Both the position numbers and the translations under genes were made by a program. 64,000 nt of DNA, from the NCBI GenBank assembly GCA_963794185.1, contig CAWCDM010000096.1, positions 124,001 through 188,000 of the forward strand, written 5' to 3'. Positions 43,688 through 52,414 of this stretch are shown here, piece by piece. The first letter of the stretch is position 1, and every line of letters begins with the position of its first letter. Source of the DNA: JAMXLO01 sp963794185. Its GTDB lineage: Bacteria > Pseudomonadota > Alphaproteobacteria > Acetobacterales > Acetobacteraceae. Below the pieces are notes generated by a model, which worked only from the letters and a program-made list of their open reading frames with translations, was not told the origin of the DNA and did no database searches.

Positions 43688-44665
43688 TTAGGGGCCACGC
43701 CGCGGCTCCAGCAGGTGCAACGAAAACAAGTGCGCCGGGTCGGTCCACAGCTCGACGTTGTGCCAGCCGGAGCCCTGAGCGAGTGTTGCAAAGTGCTCCG
43801 GCGCGTACTTGTAGCTGTTCTCGGTGTGGATCGTCTCGCCGCGCGCGAAGCGGATGGTCTGACCGGCCACACGCACTGACTGCTCGCGACGGCTGACAAG
43901 GTGCATCTCGATTCGGCTTTCCGCGTCGTTCCATACGGCACGATGTGCGAACGCATCGAGCTCGAAATCGGCGCCCGCCTCGCAATTCAGCCGGACCAGC
44001 AGGTTGCGATTGAATGCCGCAGTGACGCGTTCAGCATCGTCATAGGCAGGGATGAGTATGGTCGGGTCCTTGCGCAGGTCGACACCCACCAGGAACGATG
44101 AGTGCGCGCCAAGCAACTCGCGCGCCTGCCGCAAGAAGCGCTGCACCTCGGGTGGATCCAGATTGCCTATCGTCGAACCCGGAAAGAAACCAAGCCGCGG
44201 CAACCGCGGAACATCCGCAGGCAGCTCTATCGCATCCATGAAATCGGCAGGCAGGGCGCAGACCAGCAGCTCCGGCCGCCTAAGTCGCAGCCGCCTCCGC
44301 ATCTGTTCCAGTGCAGGCACGGCCACGTCGATCGGAACATAGGCCTGGAAGACAGGTGCGCCGGTGCCGTCGCGCTCTCGAAGCAGGAACTCGGCTTTCG
44401 CCTCGTCACTGGCGCCGTACTCGATCAGCACGTTCGGGCCCGACAATTCGGCGGTCAGGCGTGGCGCGACATCCGCCAGCAATGCGAGCTCTGTCCGTGT
44501 CAGGTAATACTCCGGCAGTTCCGTGATGCGGCCGAAAAGACGGCAGCCCTCCTCGTCATAGAACAACTTCGCCGGCAGGGTCTTCTGCACCCGCAACAGG
44601 CCGGAGATCGCCGCATCTGCCACGCTGCTTCCCGCCGCCGGCATCAGGGCGGTGTAATCAGGCAT
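43688..44665 (-). CDS. egtD: L-histidine N-alpha-methyltransferase EgtD
   Basis: The 325-residue SAM-dependent enzyme makes hercynine (trimethyl-histidine), the first step of ergothioneine synthesis. Family sequences include LPAKLFYDEEGCRLFGRITELPEYYLTRTELALL, LIEYGASDEAKAEFLL, the SAM/histidine-binding FFPGSTIGNLDPPEVQRFLRQAR, and IHTENSYKYAPEHF near the end, where Glu and Ser contact the substrate. It lies 15 bp downstream of egtB on the same strand, so egtB-egtD form an operon. Confidence 0.95.
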   Translation of the reverse strand: MPDYTALMPAAGSSVADAAISGLLRVQKTLPAKLFYDEEGCRLFGRITELPEYYLTRTELALLADVAPRLTAELSGPNVLIEYGASDEAKAEFLLRERDGTGAPVFQAYVPIDVAVPALEQMRRRLRLRRPELLVCALPADFMDAIELPADVPRLPRLGFFPGSTIGNLDPPEVQRFLRQARELLGAHSSFLVGVDLRKDPTILIPAYDDAERVTAAFNRNLLVRLNCEAGADFELDAFAHRAVWNDAESRIEMHLVSRREQSVRVAGQTIRFARGETIHTENSYKYAPEHFATLAQGSGWHNVELWTDPAHLFSLHLLEPRRGP

Positions 44666-44680
44666 GAGCTGATTTCCTTG

Positions 44681-45883
44681 TCAGACGTCGCGTGCCAGGC
44701 GCACGCCACTGAACTGCCAGCGCTTGTCCGGATGGAAGAAATTCCGGTAGCTGCGTCGCGCATGGTTCGTCGGCGTGGCAAGCGACGAACCACGCAGCAC
44801 CATCTGATTGATCATGAACTTGCCGTTGTACTCGCCCACGGCACCTGCGGCGGGACGGTAGCCGGGGTAAGGACCATAGGCGCTGGCTGTCCATTGCCAC
44901 ACGTGTCCGGTCAATTCGTCGATGTCGGGACGTTCGCTCACGACTTCCAGCTCTGGCTCGGTCGGCAATCGTGCATCTGCCCAGCGCGCGTATGCATCGG
45001 CTTCGTACCAGCTGATGTGGCGCACCGGTGCGTCCGGGTCGAGCGGCATCAGACCGCGCAATCCCATCTGCCACCACACTCGATCCGCTTCTCGCCAATA
45101 CAGTGGGGCCGACCAGCCGCCATTTTGCAAACTCGCCCAACCGTCCGACATCCACAAGGTGGCCGTGCGGTAGCCGCCATCATCGATGAATGCCAGCCAG
45201 TCGCCGTTGCGAACAAGGCGCGAGGCGATCCGAAAAGGCGCCAGATACACAAGATGCACCGGGGTCTCGTTGTCGAAGCAGAAACCTCCATCATCATGGC
45301 CGATCCGCACCAATCCACCATCACAATCGATGAAGCGCGTGGGGCCCGGCACGCCGCGCGGTTCCTGCCAATCCGGTAGCACAGGCGGGGTGAGCGGATT
45401 TTGTGCGAAGGCGTGCAGCATGTCGGTGAGCAGAAGCTCCTGATGCTGCTGCTCGTGCTGCAGGCCAAGCTCGATCAGCGTTGCCGCTGCACTCGGTATA
45501 TCCTCGAGAAGCTGCATCATCGCTGCATCGACATGCCTGCGATATGCGCGGACTCGTTCGGTTGAAGGCCGCGTCAGCAGACCGCGGCTGGGGCGAGGAT
45601 GTCGCGGGCCGACCGCTTCATAGTACGAATTGAACAGGTAGGCGAAATCGCTGTCGAACACTCGATAGTCCGGCCGGAATCGACAAAGCACGAACTGCTC
45701 GAAGAACCATGTCGTGTGCGCCCGATGCCATTTTGCGGGGCTGGCATCGGGCATCGATTGTACGCATTGGTCCTCATCGCTCAGAGCAGCGGCGAGGTGC
45801 TCGGTGAAGGCGCGTATGTCCGCATAACGTTGCGGCATCGCCGAGGTGCCGACAATACGCGCCGCCGAAGCCAGTTCGTTCAT
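44681..45883 (-). CDS. egtB: Ergothioneine sulfoxide synthase EgtB
   Basis: The 400-residue protein starts at ATG 45883 (GGGAGA upstream). It has an N-terminal DinB-like domain with the iron-binding HX3HXE motif in LGLQHEQQHQELLL (about residues 142-148) and a C-terminal formylglycine-generating-enzyme-like domain (FCFDNETPVHLVYLAPFRIASRLVRNGDWLAF, HISWYEADAYARWADARLPTEPELE, VWQWTASAYGPYPGY, VLRGSSLATPTNHARRSYRNFF). It couples hercynine to a thiol donor (gamma-glutamylcysteine or cysteine) using O2. The sulfoxide lyase EgtE and EgtA/EgtC are not in the window. Confidence 0.95.
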   Translation of the reverse strand: MNELASAARIVGTSAMPQRYADIRAFTEHLAAALSDEDQCVQSMPDASPAKWHRAHTTWFFEQFVLCRFRPDYRVFDSDFAYLFNSYYEAVGPRHPRPSRGLLTRPSTERVRAYRRHVDAAMMQLLEDIPSAAATLIELGLQHEQQHQELLLTDMLHAFAQNPLTPPVLPDWQEPRGVPGPTRFIDCDGGLVRIGHDDGGFCFDNETPVHLVYLAPFRIASRLVRNGDWLAFIDDGGYRTATLWMSDGWASLQNGGWSAPLYWREADRVWWQMGLRGLMPLDPDAPVRHISWYEADAYARWADARLPTEPELEVVSERPDIDELTGHVWQWTASAYGPYPGYRPAAGAVGEYNGKFMINQMVLRGSSLATPTNHARRSYRNFFHPDKRWQFSGVRLARDV

Positions 45884-46037
45884 GGCATTCTCCCGCCGTG
45901 GTTCGCGGCCGGCCCAAGCAGTGCAGGCCGTCACATGCATAATTCGTTTGTCGGCGTCGAAGCACTCCCCCCGGAGCATGACAGCGCGAACCGCCGCGGG
46001 ACGCGGGGTCCACCGGGATTATGGCAGCCTTCATACC

Positions 46038-46059
46038 GTGCCGGAAGTCGGTCCGGCAC
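46038..46059. repeat. Hairpin GTGCCGGA / TCCGGCAC
   Basis: A perfect 8-bp inverted repeat with a 6-nt loop lies in the 333-bp gap between egtB and the PRC-barrel gene (45884-46216). It could be part of the egtB leader (transcribed minus) or an operator. No U-run. Confidence 0.4.
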
Positions 46060-46130
46060 GTACACAGGCAGGCGAGGCTCCGTCGTGGACTGGAGCGATG
46101 ATCCGGCGGAGCCGTATGGCCTGAGACGAA

Positions 46131-46155
46131 GATGGGCGGCTCGTCGCCGCCCATC
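46131..46155 (-). terminator. Strong hairpin downstream of the PRC-barrel gene
   Basis: GATGGGCGGC-TCGTC-GCCGCCCATC is a perfect 10-bp stem with a 5-nt loop, 62 bp past the PRC-barrel stop (46217) on the minus strand and before the egtB promoter region. It is a likely transcription stop between the two genes, though no U tract follows. Confidence 0.5.
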
Positions 46156-46216
46156 CTACACCGGCTCTGCGCTCGGTCATTGCGTAGCAGCCACTCAGTG
46201 GCAGGCCCGAATATGA

Positions 46217-46687
46217 TCACGCATTGTTGTAACGATATTCGGGCATGCCTTCCAGCGACGCCTTGGTCGCTCCCGGCATGACGATCCGGTCGTTCTCGAT
46301 CTTGAGCTGGTCGAACGGCACGGATACGAGCTTGCTGCCCATCCCGAGGAAGCCGCCGACGGAGATCACAGCAGTGCCGGCCTTGTGATCACTGTCGGTC
46401 ATCAAAACGTCATCGACCGACCCGATCGATTGGTTCTGGTCATTGTAGACACTGGCGCCGACCACCTTGCTCGCGCGGACCTGATGATCCGCCGTGAAGT
46501 ATTTCGGTGCGCTGGAGGTGGTGGCCGGGCCCGCCGACCCCGTCCCCGGACTGGCCGGGCGTGTGGTCGTCATGCCGGGCGATGGCGGCGTGCCGGCGCC
46601 TGGGCCCGCGGTCGTCTGCGCCAGAACTGGCCAAGCGATCAGCGCCGTCGTGGCGATCGTGGTTCCGATCGAAGCGCGTATTGCCAT
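46217..46687 (-). CDS. Exported PRC-barrel domain protein
   Basis: The 156-residue protein has a Sec signal peptide (MAIRASIGTTIATTALIAWPVLAQ, cleavage after AQ expected), a Thr/Pro/Gly-rich linker, and a C-terminal PRC-barrel: VRASKVVGASVYNDQNQSIGSVDDVLMTDSDHKAGTAVISVGGFLGMGSKLVSVPFDQLKIENDRIVMPGATKASLEGMPEYRY. PRC-barrel proteins of this periplasmic type are common in Rhodospirillales and lack an assigned role. ATG 46687 is chosen because it begins the signal peptide. It is divergent from the Ku gene. Confidence 0.88.
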   Translation of the reverse strand: MAIRASIGTTIATTALIAWPVLAQTTAGPGAGTPPSPGMTTTRPASPGTGSAGPATTSSAPKYFTADHQVRASKVVGASVYNDQNQSIGSVDDVLMTDSDHKAGTAVISVGGFLGMGSKLVSVPFDQLKIENDRIVMPGATKASLEGMPEYRYNNA

Positions 46688-46871
46688 GGTTGAACTGTCT
46701 CCTCTTGGGACAGGCAACGAACGGCGCAGCCAGGGTGCAGTTGCGCTCGGTTCGGGTACAAAAGAACGTGCGGCTGCGAATTGATGTGATTCCGTTCGGT
46801 GGGCCCACGCCCTGGCAGGTGCCCGCCGACGACCCCAGATAATCGGCCGGCACGGATGGTGGGAGGCGACG

Positions 46872-47759
46872 ATGGCGGAGCGACCGGTCTGGCGCGGACA
46901 CTTGCGGCTTGCGCTGGTGAGCTGTCCCGTTGCCCTGCACAGCGTACTGCGCGCGAGCGGCAATCTTCGCTTCCACCTCATTAATCCCAAGACCGGTCAC
47001 CGCGTGCGAATGGTGACGATGGATGCCGAGACCGACGCCGAAGTGCCGCGCCGGGAACTCGTGAAGGGCTACGAATTCGAGAAGGACCGCTATGTCCTGC
47101 TGGACGATGAGGATTTCGCCAGCGCGAAGATCGAGGCGTCGTCCACGATGACCGTCGACAAGTTCGTCGCACAGGACGCGATCCAGCCGATCTATTTCGA
47201 CACCAGCTACTACATGGTGCCCGACGGCGAGGCGGGACAGGACGTCTATGTCGTGCTGCGGGACGCCATCGCGGAATCGGGAAGAGCCGCCCTGTCGCGG
47301 GTGGTGATCGCGCGCCGCGAACGTGCGGTGGCAATCCTGCCGCTGGAGAATGGCATGGTGCTGCACACGCTGCACGAGCCTCGCGATCTTTACGATTATA
47401 ATAAACTGTTCGATCGGGTGCCTGATGCGCGGCCGGACGCCGAGATGGTGAAGCTCGCCACCCAACTGATCGAGCGACAAGCGGGCAGATTTGAGCCGGT
47501 CGATCTGAAGGATCGCTACGAAGCCCGTCTGCGCGAGGTGATCGATGCCAAGCTGAAAGGTGAAGGGATCACGCCCGAGGAGCCGGCGGCGCCACGGGCC
47601 GACAACGTGATCGACCTGATGGCGGCATTGAAGCGCAGCCTCGGTCAGGAAGGAAAAGGGCGGGCAGCGGCGGAAGCCGTCCCGCAGAAACGCAAGCCAG
47701 CCCCATCACGCAAGACCAAGCCCTCGGTGAAGCGCGCCACGGGACGCAAGCGCGCTTGA
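46872..47759 (+). CDS. ku: Non-homologous end-joining protein Ku
   Basis: The 295-residue protein matches bacterial Ku: the N-terminus RPVWRGHLRLALVSCPVALHSV, HLINPKTGHRVRMVTMDAETDAEVPRRELVKGYEFEKDRYVLLDDEDFA, the central PIYFDTSYYMVPDGEAGQDVYVVLRDAI, and GRAALSRVVIARRERAVAILPLENGMVLHTL. The C-terminal tail is Lys/Arg-rich (KRKPAPSRKTKPSVKRATGRKRA), typical of extended Ku C-termini that bind DNA. The partner ligase LigD is not in the window. ATG 46872 follows GGGAGGCGAC. Confidence 0.96.
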   Translation: MAERPVWRGHLRLALVSCPVALHSVLRASGNLRFHLINPKTGHRVRMVTMDAETDAEVPRRELVKGYEFEKDRYVLLDDEDFASAKIEASSTMTVDKFVAQDAIQPIYFDTSYYMVPDGEAGQDVYVVLRDAIAESGRAALSRVVIARRERAVAILPLENGMVLHTLHEPRDLYDYNKLFDRVPDARPDAEMVKLATQLIERQAGRFEPVDLKDRYEARLREVIDAKLKGEGITPEEPAAPRADNVIDLMAALKRSLGQEGKGRAAAEAVPQKRKPAPSRKTKPSVKRATGRKRA

Positions 47760-47920
47760 GGGCGCATGGTAGTTTTGCTGGGTATCGCGATGCTCCACCG
47801 ATCCTTCTGGCATTACTGCCGCGTAGGACGGGTGTAGCGTAGCGATATCCATCATTTCATTCCCCGGTGGACCAGTTGCCGCCGGCTGCGTGCAAATCCG
47901 ATACTGAAAACTCTGCTGAC

Positions 47921-50836
47921 CTACCGCCGCCACCAGCCGCGCTTTCTTTCCGCGACAGGTGCCCCATCGCCGATGACGATCGGCTTGATCAGCGGTTCCG
48001 ACTCGTCCTTGGCGATTGCGACAGGCTCGGCAACCGGTTCCGCGTCGCTTGCTCCGGCCTGCGCGGACAGTGCCTCCGCCATCACGGCTGACGCCAGTTT
48101 CGGCTCCGGCTCGACCACCGGCTCCGCCATCACGGCTGACGTCAGTTCCCGCTCCGGCTCGACCACCGGCTCCGGCTCCACGGTACCGACGGGAACGGGA
48201 GTGGCGGCCGTCGCCTCAACTCGGTCGAGCACGTCGAAGATGTCGAAGGCGTGGCCGCCGAACGGATCGGCCGGCGTGGGGCCGCTGTAGACTGGCGGCA
48301 GATCCGGCTGATCGGCGCCCGGTTCCGCATGCGACGGCATCTCACCGTCCGCGCCGTCCGGCCGACGCCGGCGCCCGCCGCGACGCCCGCGGCGACGCTC
48401 GCGAGGTTCTTCCTCCGCAACAGCCTCGGCATGCTCCGGCACGCCTTCGATATGGGTATCCGCGACCTCGGCTTCGCCAACGTCCGGGGCGGCGGTTTCA
48501 GCGGGCGCGGGTGTCGCGACAGCACTCGCAGGCGCGCCCTCCTCGCGGTGTCCGCCGCGCCGACGACGCCGACGCCGACGGTGGCGGCGTTCCGCCTCCT
48601 CGGCGGTCTCGCCAACCTCGGCCGTTGTCGCCTCGGCGGTCTCCTCGACTGCTTCCGCAGCAACCTCGACCGGCTCGGCAATGATGACGTCCGGTTCCTC
48701 CGCCTCCGCGTCCGGTTCCTCAATGTCCATTGCCGGCGCCGGCAAGGCGGGCGGGTGCATGTCCTGCGTAATGACCGCCGCCACGTCGCCCGCCACCTGC
48801 GGCTTCACGCGGTCGATGCGATACTGCGACGTCATCTGCAAATCGTCGCCGAGGCAGACGACCTGCATGGCATAGCGCGCCTCGATCTCAGCCAGTCGTT
48901 CGCGCTTGTGATTGAGGATGTAGAGGGCCACCGGCGCCGACGCGTAGACGACGATCTCGGCGGCGCGGCGCTTCGCCCCCTCCTCCTCGATGCCGCGCAA
49001 CACATGGATCGCCGCACTCTCGGTCGAGCGCACATGGCCGCTGCCGCCGCAATGCGGGCAGGCGATGAAGCTGGTTTCGGCCAGCGAGGGACGCAGCCGC
49101 TGGCGGCTCATCTCCATGAGGCCGAAATGGCTGATGTGGCCGACCTGGATGCGCGCGCGGTCGTTCTTCAGCGCCTCCTTCAGCCGGCGCTCGACCATCG
49201 CGTTGTGCTTCTTCACCTCCATGTCGATGAAGTCGATGACGATCAGGCCCGCAAGGTCGCGCAGGCGCAACTGCCGGGCCACTTCGTCGGCGGCCTCGAC
49301 GTTTGTGCGCAGCGCCGTCTCCTCGATGCCGCGCTCGCGCGTCGAACGGCCCGAGTTGACGTCGACCGCCACCAGCGCCTCGGTCTGGTTAATCACCAGA
49401 TAGCCGCCGGAGCGAAGCTGCACGATGGGCTGCAGCATCCCATCGAGCTGCGCCTCCACCAAATATTTCGCGAACAGCGGCTGCCCGCCACCATTGGAGG
49501 TTGTTGAATCGCGCCAGAGCTGCACCTTCTTGGCATGGCTCGGCATCAGCATGCGCATGAACTCGTGCGCCGCGCGCCAGCCCTCCTCGCCGTCGACCTG
49601 GATCTCGTCGATGTCGCGCGAGTAGACGTCACGGATCGCGCGCTTGATCAGGCTGGCTTCCTCGTAGATCAGCGCGGGGGCGACCGACTTCAGCGTATGC
49701 TCGCGGATGTCGTCCCAGAGCCGCAGCAGGTATTCGCAGTCGCGCCTGATCTCGGGCTTCGGCCGGTTGGCGCCGGCGGTGCGCACGATCAGGCCCATGC
49801 CCTTTGGGATATCCAGCTCGGCGATGATGTCCTTGAGCCGGCGGCGATCGGTCGCCGAGGTGATCTTGCGCGAAATGCCGCCGCCACGCGGCGAATTGGG
49901 CATCAGAACGCAGAACCGTCCGGCAAGCGAAATGTAGGTGGTCAACGCCGCGCCCTTGGTGCCGCGCTCCTCCTTCACCACTTGCACCAGCAGGATCTGC
50001 CGGCGCCGGATCACCTCCTGGATCTTGTAGCTGCGCAAGAAGCGCGACGGGACGCGGCGATCGCGTGCGTCCTCCCCGCCATAGCCCTCACCGCCCATCG
50101 TTTCCGGCGGCGGTTGCTCGGGGATCGGCTCGTCGGCCGACCAGGTTTCCCGACCGGTCTCGGAGACCTCCTGACCGGCCGCCTCGACGACTTCGCCCGC
50201 GTGCACCTCGGTCGTCGCCGTGTCAAACGGTTCTACCACAGCGGCCTCGTCCGAACTCTCCGGCACGGGCGGCGTGAATTCCGTCTGCCCTTCGTCTTCA
50301 GTCGAGGCCACGACGCTCTCGGCGTCGATGCCAAGGGTCTGGGCGGGATGGTGCTCCGGCGCTTCCGTTGCGGCATCGAACCCGGACGGCTGGGAATAGC
50401 CCGCTTCGATGACCGGCTCAGCCTCCGTCTGCGATCCTTCGACTGCCGGTTCGTGCCACTCGGCGTCGATCGCGGCGCTCACCGGCGACGCCGCCGCGTG
50501 GGGTTCCGTCTCGGCCGCGCGGTCTTCCGCCTCCTCCTCGCGGCGAGCATCCTCCGCCTGCATCTCGATCAGGCGCTGCCGGTCGGCGACGGGTATCTGG
50601 TAGTAGTCGGGATGGATCTCGTCGAACGCGAGGAAGCCGTGGCGGTTGCCGCCGTATTCGACGAACGCGGCCTGCAGGCTTGGCTCTACCCGGACAACCT
50701 TGGCGAGGTAGATGTTGCCCTTGAGTTGCTTCTTGGTTGCGGTCTCGACGTCGAAGTCTTCTAGCCGGTTACCGTCCAGCACCACCACGCGGGTTTCTTC
50801 CGCGTGCGTGGCATCGATCAGCATGCGCTTGGTCAT
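47921..50836 (-). CDS. rne: Ribonuclease E/G
   Basis: This 971-residue endoribonuclease is the degradosome scaffold. The S1 domain starts KGNIYLAKVVRVEPSLQAAFVEYGGNRHGFLAFDEI and is split by an acidic insert of about 170 residues (EAEDRAAETEPHAAA... to ...GGEGYGGED), a feature of alphaproteobacterial RNase E. The domain resumes SRFLRSYKIQEVIRRRQILLVQVVKEERGTKGAALTTYISLAGRF. Catalytic Asp residues are in VAVDVNSG (~Asp492) and VIDFIDM (~Asp535), and the zinc link is CPHCGGSG. The C-terminal half is disordered, with an Arg-rich RNA-binding tract (RRHRRRRRRRRGG) and acidic repeats. Confidence 0.97.
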   Translation of the reverse strand: MTKRMLIDATHAEETRVVVLDGNRLEDFDVETATKKQLKGNIYLAKVVRVEPSLQAAFVEYGGNRHGFLAFDEIHPDYYQIPVADRQRLIEMQAEDARREEEAEDRAAETEPHAAASPVSAAIDAEWHEPAVEGSQTEAEPVIEAGYSQPSGFDAATEAPEHHPAQTLGIDAESVVASTEDEGQTEFTPPVPESSDEAAVVEPFDTATTEVHAGEVVEAAGQEVSETGRETWSADEPIPEQPPPETMGGEGYGGEDARDRRVPSRFLRSYKIQEVIRRRQILLVQVVKEERGTKGAALTTYISLAGRFCVLMPNSPRGGGISRKITSATDRRRLKDIIAELDIPKGMGLIVRTAGANRPKPEIRRDCEYLLRLWDDIREHTLKSVAPALIYEEASLIKRAIRDVYSRDIDEIQVDGEEGWRAAHEFMRMLMPSHAKKVQLWRDSTTSNGGGQPLFAKYLVEAQLDGMLQPIVQLRSGGYLVINQTEALVAVDVNSGRSTRERGIEETALRTNVEAADEVARQLRLRDLAGLIVIDFIDMEVKKHNAMVERRLKEALKNDRARIQVGHISHFGLMEMSRQRLRPSLAETSFIACPHCGGSGHVRSTESAAIHVLRGIEEEGAKRRAAEIVVYASAPVALYILNHKRERLAEIEARYAMQVVCLGDDLQMTSQYRIDRVKPQVAGDVAAVITQDMHPPALPAPAMDIEEPDAEAEEPDVIIAEPVEVAAEAVEETAEATTAEVGETAEEAERRHRRRRRRRRGGHREEGAPASAVATPAPAETAAPDVGEAEVADTHIEGVPEHAEAVAEEEPRERRRGRRGGRRRRPDGADGEMPSHAEPGADQPDLPPVYSGPTPADPFGGHAFDIFDVLDRVEATAATPVPVGTVEPEPVVEPERELTSAVMAEPVVEPEPKLASAVMAEALSAQAGASDAEPVAEPVAIAKDESEPLIKPIVIGDGAPVAERKRGWWRR

Positions 50837-51465
50837 CTAGTCCTGAACTCCGATGAGCCGCCCGGCACTGTCGCGCGCGCCTGATCGGGGCGCACGCCGG
50901 CGGGCAGCGGAATAGGCTTGTGGGAAAGGGGTGGCCCGTCCGCTCAAGGATCGGAAAATCGTCCGGCCGAACGCGACGGAAGCATATCATCCCGTCGCTG
51001 AAGATGGGTATTGCCGATGAATTGGTTAGGGCTGGCCCTGCGGCAATCATGATTTCGGCGATCTTCGGTCCCTGGTATCGAGGCGTGTGTCCCATTGCGG
51101 AACACCCCCGGGTGAAAGCGAGTGTCTCCCAGCCCTTTTTGCACGAGCCAACCCGGCGCGCTCGCCCGTGTCCAAACAGGGGCGCGACGCAGGCGGTGAC
51201 GCGGCAGCGGCGGATGCCGACCCTCCCCGGACCTGTCCAGCCGAACCTAGTGCCCAGCCGGACCACGGGCCGTCGCTTCCGCCGGGGCCACGTCCGGGGC
51301 GGCGGATGATCCGCCTCCCCCGGGTGCGTCACCGGAGCGAGCCAGACCATGAAGCAATCCGGCCACGTCCGCAAGCCGTGCCTCGCATGCGAGACGTGCG
51401 CCATGAACCAGCCGTAATCAACGCGGAACGTGCAATTCTGCATCCGATCTGTTAAATATTCGTGC
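50837..51465. other. Long intergenic region: rne leader and amidase promoter region
   Basis: About 630 bp between the divergent rne and amidase genes, with no supportable ORF. The part next to rne is expected to be a long 5' UTR (RNase E commonly controls its own mRNA through the leader; family knowledge). The last 40 bp before the amidase are AT-rich (CTGTTAAATATTCGTGCATG) and probably hold its promoter. No tRNA or small-RNA family was recognised. Confidence 0.4.
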
Positions 51466-52365
51466 ATGTTTTCCTCTGCTCCGGTCACGCGCCGCCTGCT
51501 GCTCGGCCGCCTCGGCTCCGGCAGCGGGATAGTCGGCACCTTTCTGCTGCCCGGCTGGATGAGTTCCGCGCTTGCGGCGGCGCCAGCATATCCGGCGAAA
51601 CCGGCCCGACCCCCCGCACCTCCGCCGCGACCGTCCTTCGGACTGCCGGCCCCCTTGGTGATGCTGGACCCGGGCCATGGCGGCAAGGACCCAGGCGCGA
51701 TCGGGGTCTCGGGCACATACGAGAAGCAGGTGGCGCTCGCCGCGGCGTTCGAGCTGAAGCGCCAACTTGAGGCGGGCGGCCGTTACCGGGTGGCGCTGAC
51801 GCGGACGCGCGACGTGTTCGTCCCGCTGGACGACAGGGTGGCGAAGGCGCAGGCGCACGGCGCCGCTTTGTTCGTTTCGATGCACGCCGATGCGCTGTCG
51901 GACCAGTCGGTGCGCGGCGCCAGCGTCTACACTCTGGCCAATACCGCATCGGACGCGCAGACCGCCGCGCTGGCGCAGCGGGAGAACAGCGCCGACCGAT
52001 TCGCCGGCGGAAGCTGGCACAACGCATCGCCCGAGGTGTCGCGCATCCTCGCCAGCCTTGTGCGGCAGGAGACGCGCGTGGGTTCCGGGCGATTCTCCCG
52101 CAGCCTGGTGGGCAGCCTCGACCAGGACCTTCCCATGCTGCCGAATCCGGAGCGCCATGCCGGGTTCGTCGTGTTGAAGGCCGTCGATATCCCAAGCGTC
52201 CTGGTCGAGATGGGGTTCATGTCCAACCGGAATGACGAGGCGGAATTGCGCCGCCCCGAACATCGCGCACGGGTTGCCGAGGCGATGAAGCGCGCGGTCG
52301 ATGGGTATTTCGCGGCCGCCGCCCGGATGGCTGACGGTGATCGCGCGAAAAGGATGACTGGCTAG
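51466..52365 (+). CDS. N-acetylmuramoyl-L-alanine amidase, probable Tat substrate
   Basis: The 299-residue protein has a twin-arginine signal (VTRRLLLGRLGSGSGIVGTFLLPGWMSSALAAAP) and an Amidase_3 catalytic domain: LDPGHGGKDPGAIG (His71), YEKQVALAAAFELKRQLE (Glu86), FVSMHADA (His140), LVEMGFMSN (catalytic Glu248). These are the zinc ligands and base of AmiA/B/C-type cell-separation amidases. The N-terminal AMIN domain of AmiC is absent. The place between rne and the PBP1A gene is conserved in alphaproteobacteria. It cleaves septal peptidoglycan, presumably under FtsEX-type control (inference). Confidence 0.93.
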   Translation: MFSSAPVTRRLLLGRLGSGSGIVGTFLLPGWMSSALAAAPAYPAKPARPPAPPPRPSFGLPAPLVMLDPGHGGKDPGAIGVSGTYEKQVALAAAFELKRQLEAGGRYRVALTRTRDVFVPLDDRVAKAQAHGAALFVSMHADALSDQSVRGASVYTLANTASDAQTAALAQRENSADRFAGGSWHNASPEVSRILASLVRQETRVGSGRFSRSLVGSLDQDLPMLPNPERHAGFVVLKAVDIPSVLVEMGFMSNRNDEAELRRPEHRARVAEAMKRAVDGYFAAAARMADGDRAKRMTG

Positions 52366-52414
52366 CATTCTCCTCGCTGGTCGTTTTTCGCCAAATGGTC
52401 CATATCGCGTGATC

